DNA from: Sunxiuqinia indica
GTDB lineage: Bacteria > Bacteroidota > Bacteroidia > Bacteroidales > Prolixibacteraceae
Assembly: GCF_009847015.1 (NCBI RefSeq)
Contig: NZ_WVEM01000014.1
Span: 55,875-119,874 of the forward strand
Reading direction: 5' to 3'
DNA length: 64,000 nt
Shown: positions 60,926-64,000 of the stretch, one piece after another
How positions within the stretch are numbered: position 1 is the stretch's first letter
Layout of the letters: the number at the start of each line of letters is the position of its first letter
Notes under the pieces: model-generated
What the model saw: only the letters and a program-made list of their open reading frames with translations
What the model was told of the DNA's origin: nothing
Database searches by the model: none
Made by a program: the position numbers and the translations under genes

Positions 60926-61906
60926 TTACTTCATATTATTCGGTTTCCGGCTGTTCCGTTCTTCCTGACGTTCTTTTTTATTATTGCCCGAAAAAAGATT
61001 AAAAATCCAACTCTTTTCAATGGTTTCAGCAGCATCAACAATATTATCGACGCTCTTTCCAACTTTATAAATCGTCGTGTCGACATTATCGGCCATGGTG
61101 GAATCATAAACCAACCGATTGACAAGTCCGTTACCATTATTCATCGATTTTGAAAAAATCATTAGCTCATTTGCAATCGTATCAGTACGCAACATGATAT
61201 TTCCAAATTGATCCATTGCTGAATGAAACTCGTGAGTGATTGTGGTGTCGTTCACCAGTTTTCCCAAATCGCCTTCGCCTCGGTTAATTTTGCGAGTAAT
61301 ACCATCTATGCTCTGTGAAACTGAAATCATTTCATCACCAAACTGACTGAGCTTTGTCGTAATTTCGTCATCATTCAGCAACTTAGCGATGTCGCCGTCT
61401 CCGTTATTCAAATTATCAGTCATCTCAACCAGATTTTTCGTAATTATTTGCCCATCGTCAATAACTACTTTGGCTTCTTTAAGAATCTCTTCAATGTCCA
61501 GCGAGTTTGTCGATTCTAATTCATCATCATCGGAGATACTTCCAGCGTTGGCTGACCCGGGATGAATCTTAACAATTTTACTACCCATTAGTCCATCACT
61601 CCCAATTTCAACTTTCGAATCCTTCCGTATAAACTCTCTTACTTTATCATTAATTGACATTTTAACAAGAATCGTCGAATCGGAAACAATATCTATTTTC
61701 GACACCGTACCGACATTGATTCCTGAGTATCGAACATTATTGCCTTGAACAAGACCTTTTACATCTCTGAAATAGCTATTTACTGTAAAGGTTGAGGAAA
61801 ACAAATCCTGTTTACTCCCTAAATAGTAAATACCAACAATGAATATAAATAAACCGAGTGTTACAAATATCCCAAGCTTCAAAGGCTGGTTTTTATTTTT
61901 TTTCAT
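60926..61906 (-). CDS. MlaD-type MCE domain protein
   Basis: 326 residues: one N-terminal helix (about 10-31), then an MCE domain (about 38-118) with VKGLVQGNNVRYSGINVGTV and LMGSKIVKIHPGS, then a long coiled tail with NGDGDIAKLLNDDEI-type repeats (about 165-270). MCE proteins form hexameric lipid shuttles between membranes. With the ATPase and permease upstream it completes an Mla-type phospholipid transporter. Confidence 0.9.
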   Translation of the reverse strand: MKKNKNQPLKLGIFVTLGLFIFIVGIYYLGSKQDLFSSTFTVNSYFRDVKGLVQGNNVRYSGINVGTVSKIDIVSDSTILVKMSINDKVREFIRKDSKVEIGSDGLMGSKIVKIHPGSANAGSISDDDELESTNSLDIEEILKEAKVVIDDGQIITKNLVEMTDNLNNGDGDIAKLLNDDEITTKLSQFGDEMISVSQSIDGITRKINRGEGDLGKLVNDTTITHEFHSAMDQFGNIMLRTDTIANELMIFSKSMNNGNGLVNRLVYDSTMADNVDTTIYKVGKSVDNIVDAAETIEKSWIFNLFSGNNKKERQEERNSRKPNNMK

Positions 61907-62055
61907 CTCTTTATAATTTTAAATTTTCATAAGAGTTCATCTCATTCCATCGATTGTATCAAAGTTTTTCAATCGAATTCGCAAGCTCGTTTCGAACGAA
62001 CTCTTTGACCATAACTCTCCAGTGTCTCAAAACTTTTACATGCTCGTTTTTTCAC
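61907..62055 (-). repeat. Leader repeat copies D1-D2 in front of the MCE gene
   Basis: On the minus strand AAACGAGCATGTAAAAG (62049-62033), ACACTGGAGAGTTATG and AAAGAGTTCGTTCGAAACGA appear in family order; a second, diverged start (GAAACGAGCTTGCG) follows and the block ends in AAAATTATAAAGAG at the ATG of the MCE gene. It lies inside what looks like an mlaF-mlaD operon. Confidence 0.6.
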
Positions 62056-62062
62056 TCCACTT

Positions 62063-62794
62063 TTAGGTGAAATAGGAGCTAACTTTCTTATCATCACTCT
62101 CACTTAGCTCTTTAAAAGTCCCTTCAACATAAAACTTTCCACCCATCATCAACTTCAATTTTTCTGAAGAAGTAATGCGGGCGCACTTGATATCGTGAGT
62201 GATTATAATTGACGACGTATTGTATTTTTCCTGAACACGAAGAATAAGCTCACTAATCTCTCCTGAGGTAACCGGATCTAAACCAGTGGTTGGTTCGTCA
62301 TACAGAATTATTTCAGGCTTCAGAATAAGCGTTCTGGCTAAACCAATCCGCTTTTTCATACCTCCGGACAACTCTGCAGGCATTTTATTAATCGCATCCT
62401 TCAACCCGACACTTTCCAGTGCTTCTTCTACCATTTCTGCAACTTCCTTCTTGTTTTTTGACTCCTGGGTTCGTCGAATAGGGAACTCGAGATTTTCCTT
62501 AACCGTCATTGAATCATAAAGCGCTCCGCCCTGAAAAAGGTAACCAACCTTCTTTCTCATTTCATCAAGTTCTTCATTTTCCACACCCAAAATATCTTTT
62601 CCTAAAACACAAATTTCACCCGAATCGGCCTCTATCAGCCTAACAATACATTTTGCCAAAACAGACTTACCAGTACCCGATTCACCCAAAATAGCAATAT
62701 TTTTACCCCTTGGTAGAACCATACTAACATCTTTCAACACATCTTTCTCTCCAAATGCCTTTTTAAGATTCTTTATTTCGATAACGTTTTCCAT
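62063..62794 (-). CDS. ABC transporter ATPase, MlaF-like
   Basis: 243 residues: Walker A GESGTGKS (37-44), signature LSGGMKKRIGLA, Walker B ILYDEPTTGLDP and the switch His in IITHDIKCA. Belongs to the Mla/Ttg2A subfamily that energises phospholipid transport for outer-membrane lipid asymmetry. Nine bases after mlaE. Confidence 0.92.
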   Translation of the reverse strand: MENVIEIKNLKKAFGEKDVLKDVSMVLPRGKNIAILGESGTGKSVLAKCIVRLIEADSGEICVLGKDILGVENEELDEMRKKVGYLFQGGALYDSMTVKENLEFPIRRTQESKNKKEVAEMVEEALESVGLKDAINKMPAELSGGMKKRIGLARTLILKPEIILYDEPTTGLDPVTSGEISELILRVQEKYNTSSIIITHDIKCARITSSEKLKLMMGGKFYVEGTFKELSESDDKKVSSYFT

Positions 62795-62802
62795 CCTATT
62801 TT

Positions 62803-63588
62803 TTAGAAGCCATAAATAATATCCGATACCTGCACAGCAATTAAATCAATAATAAATATTACCAACGAAGCTGTTACAACGGCTGAATTTGCTGAAATCC
62901 CTACTGACTCCGTTCCTTTATCGGTATGATACCCTTTATATGCACCAATCAGTCCAATAAAAAAACCGAAAAACACAGATTTGATCGTTGCAGGAATAAC
63001 ATCTGAAAAGCTAAGTGAATTAAATGCTTGAGACATAAATAATCGAACTGACATACTTTCATGCATATTAACTGCGACAAAAGAACCTAAAAGCCCGACA
63101 GCATCAGCGAAAAAAACGAGTATGGGAACCAATAAAGTAGTTGCCAACACGCGGGAGGCAACTACGAAATTTAACGGTTTAGTTCCGGATACCTCCATGG
63201 CATCCAACTGCTCTGTTACTTTCATTGCACCCAGTTCCGCACCAATTCCCGAACTTATCTTACCGGCACAAAGAAGTGCAGTAATGACTGGCCCAATTTC
63301 TCTGATGATCGATACAGCAATCATCCCGGGCAGCAAAGATTGTGCGCCAAAATCAACCAAAACCGGACGCGATTGCAGGCTCAAAACCAGTCCCATAATA
63401 AAACCAGTAATTGCAATTAACGGCAACGTCTTGTTTCCAATCTGATAGCCCTGCTTGATTAACTCTTTGTGCTCAAAAGGACCACTAAAAAGTTGCTTGA
63501 CGACATTTACTGTAAACAATAAAATATTTCCCACCTCAATAAAAAATGTATTCAACGAGCCGGTTATTTTACTTAGCATCATATTCAT
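62803..63588 (-). CDS. ABC transporter permease, MlaE-like
   Basis: 261 residues, five to six membrane helices, with GAELGAMKVTEQLDAMEVSG and LVASRVLATTLLVP-type MlaE signatures (the visible stretch is FVVASRVLATTLLVPIL). First gene of the set; a second Met lies at residue 3. Forms the membrane channel of the Mla-type transporter. Confidence 0.92.
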   Translation of the reverse strand: MNMMLSKITGSLNTFFIEVGNILLFTVNVVKQLFSGPFEHKELIKQGYQIGNKTLPLIAITGFIMGLVLSLQSRPVLVDFGAQSLLPGMIAVSIIREIGPVITALLCAGKISSGIGAELGAMKVTEQLDAMEVSGTKPLNFVVASRVLATTLLVPILVFFADAVGLLGSFVAVNMHESMSVRLFMSQAFNSLSFSDVIPATIKSVFFGFFIGLIGAYKGYHTDKGTESVGISANSAVVTASLVIFIIDLIAVQVSDIIYGF

Positions 63589-63880
63589 AGTGCAGTTATG
63601 GCTTTCATTTTCAACTGCAATAACTGTACGCTATACAATAACTTTTGACTAATTACAAAGTAAGCATTCGAAATTCAAGAGCCTAATTCGCTCATAATCT
63701 GAATATTTAATATAAATAAGAGTATTACGGGAATGTGAATATGATGTTAAAGAGTAATGAGGTGAGATCAACTTCTGTAGATAAATGCAAACAGATATAG
63801 AAAAAAAGTCTACACCCTAAGCCTGTAACTTTGTAGAAAAAAGTTAAGAAGAGAACAGGCTTGACAATATGTATAGAAAC
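63589..63880. other. Gene-free stretch between mlaE and 5S rRNA
   Basis: A/T-rich. A short inverted repeat GCAGTTAT/ATAACTG (63594-63622) sits in the mlaE leader. A TAACTTTG at 63828-63835 matches a -7 box but points toward the rRNA in antisense, so I do not call a promoter. Confidence 0.4.
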
Positions 63881-63912
63881 AAAAAGCCCGATGCTCTGGA
63901 GAACACCGGGCT
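63881..63912 (-). terminator. rRNA operon terminator
   Basis: On the minus strand AGCCCGGTGTTCTC and GAGCATCGGGCT form a stem, followed by TTTTTGTTTC, ten bases after the 5S rRNA 3' end. Confidence 0.85.
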
Positions 63913-63921
63913 GGTAAAGAA

Positions 63922-64000
<79 letters not shown>

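Noticed and set aside
63828..63835. A rightward promoter near the 5S rRNA gene
   Set aside because: It would transcribe the rRNA operon in antisense and has no -33 element.

Overview
This window is chromosomal DNA from a member of the Bacteroidota, most likely a marine-type Marinilabiliales/Prolixibacteraceae relative; the taxonomic level below phylum is inference. Supporting signs are the fused reg_prop/Y_Y_Y/histidine-kinase sensor, an S46 dipeptidyl peptidase, a glycine-lipid acyltransferase pair, TAnnTTTG-type -7 promoter elements, and a long mra/dcw cluster in Bacteroidota order. MurE carries the DNPR motif, pointing to meso-diaminopimelate peptidoglycan. I saw no transposase, phage gene, CRISPR array or tRNA gene.

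Layout. 1-4.6 kb: a truncated polysaccharide-type sensor kinase (leftward), a decayed Sua5/YrdC fragment, and a GH43-like lipoprotein (rightward). 4.7-21.7 kb: one leftward cell-wall/division cluster, in transcription order mraZ, rsmH, ftsL-like, ftsI/PBP, murE, mraY, murD, ftsW, murG, murC, ftsQ, ftsA, then two different ftsZ genes in tandem, then a GatB/YqeY gene. Start and stop codons overlap or nearly touch at most junctions. In front of mraZ lie four GTG boxes at exact 10-bp spacing next to a good promoter, the expected MraZ autoregulatory operator. 22-24 kb: GlsA/GlsB-like acyltransferases. 24-26.4 kb: a purF-like amidotransferase behind a SPOR protein. 26.5-30.1 kb: small redox, nucleotide-sanitation, GNAT, ferritin-VIT1 and AlbA_2 genes. 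30.2-36.5 kb: a metalloprotease lipoprotein, alkaline phosphatase, BASS transporter, PlsC-like acyltransferase and a 7TM-PAS histidine kinase. 36.7-47.6 kb: a DEAD helicase, dprA, aroB-aroA, yebC, a kinase remnant, apbE, Fe-superoxide dismutase and small membrane proteins. 47.6-48.2 kb: an odd gene-free stretch with repeated 17-mers. 48.2-55.7 kb: ADP-forming acyl-CoA synthetase, a universal stress protein, an outer-membrane-like protein with a LacI-type operator, a DPP11-like peptidase and a sugar-binding lipoprotein. 55.8-57.7 kb: maf, kdsC and a DUF2520 gene. 58.2-63.6 kb: a GT4 glycosyltransferase facing an O-antigen-ligase-like protein, and an mlaE-mlaF-mlaD set. The window ends in the 3' part of a 5S rRNA gene (leftward), with its terminator.

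Three things deserve most attention. First, the ftsA-proximal FtsZ paralogue lacks the usual C-terminal peptide and instead ends in a tail that resembles the end of FtsA, in protein and in DNA. Second, a family of ~90-bp leader repeats, found singly or in tandem pairs, ends at the start codon of unrelated genes (36.5, 58.0 and 61.9 kb) and once in front of a dead start codon (21.9 kb). Third, the MraZ box array is unusually clear.
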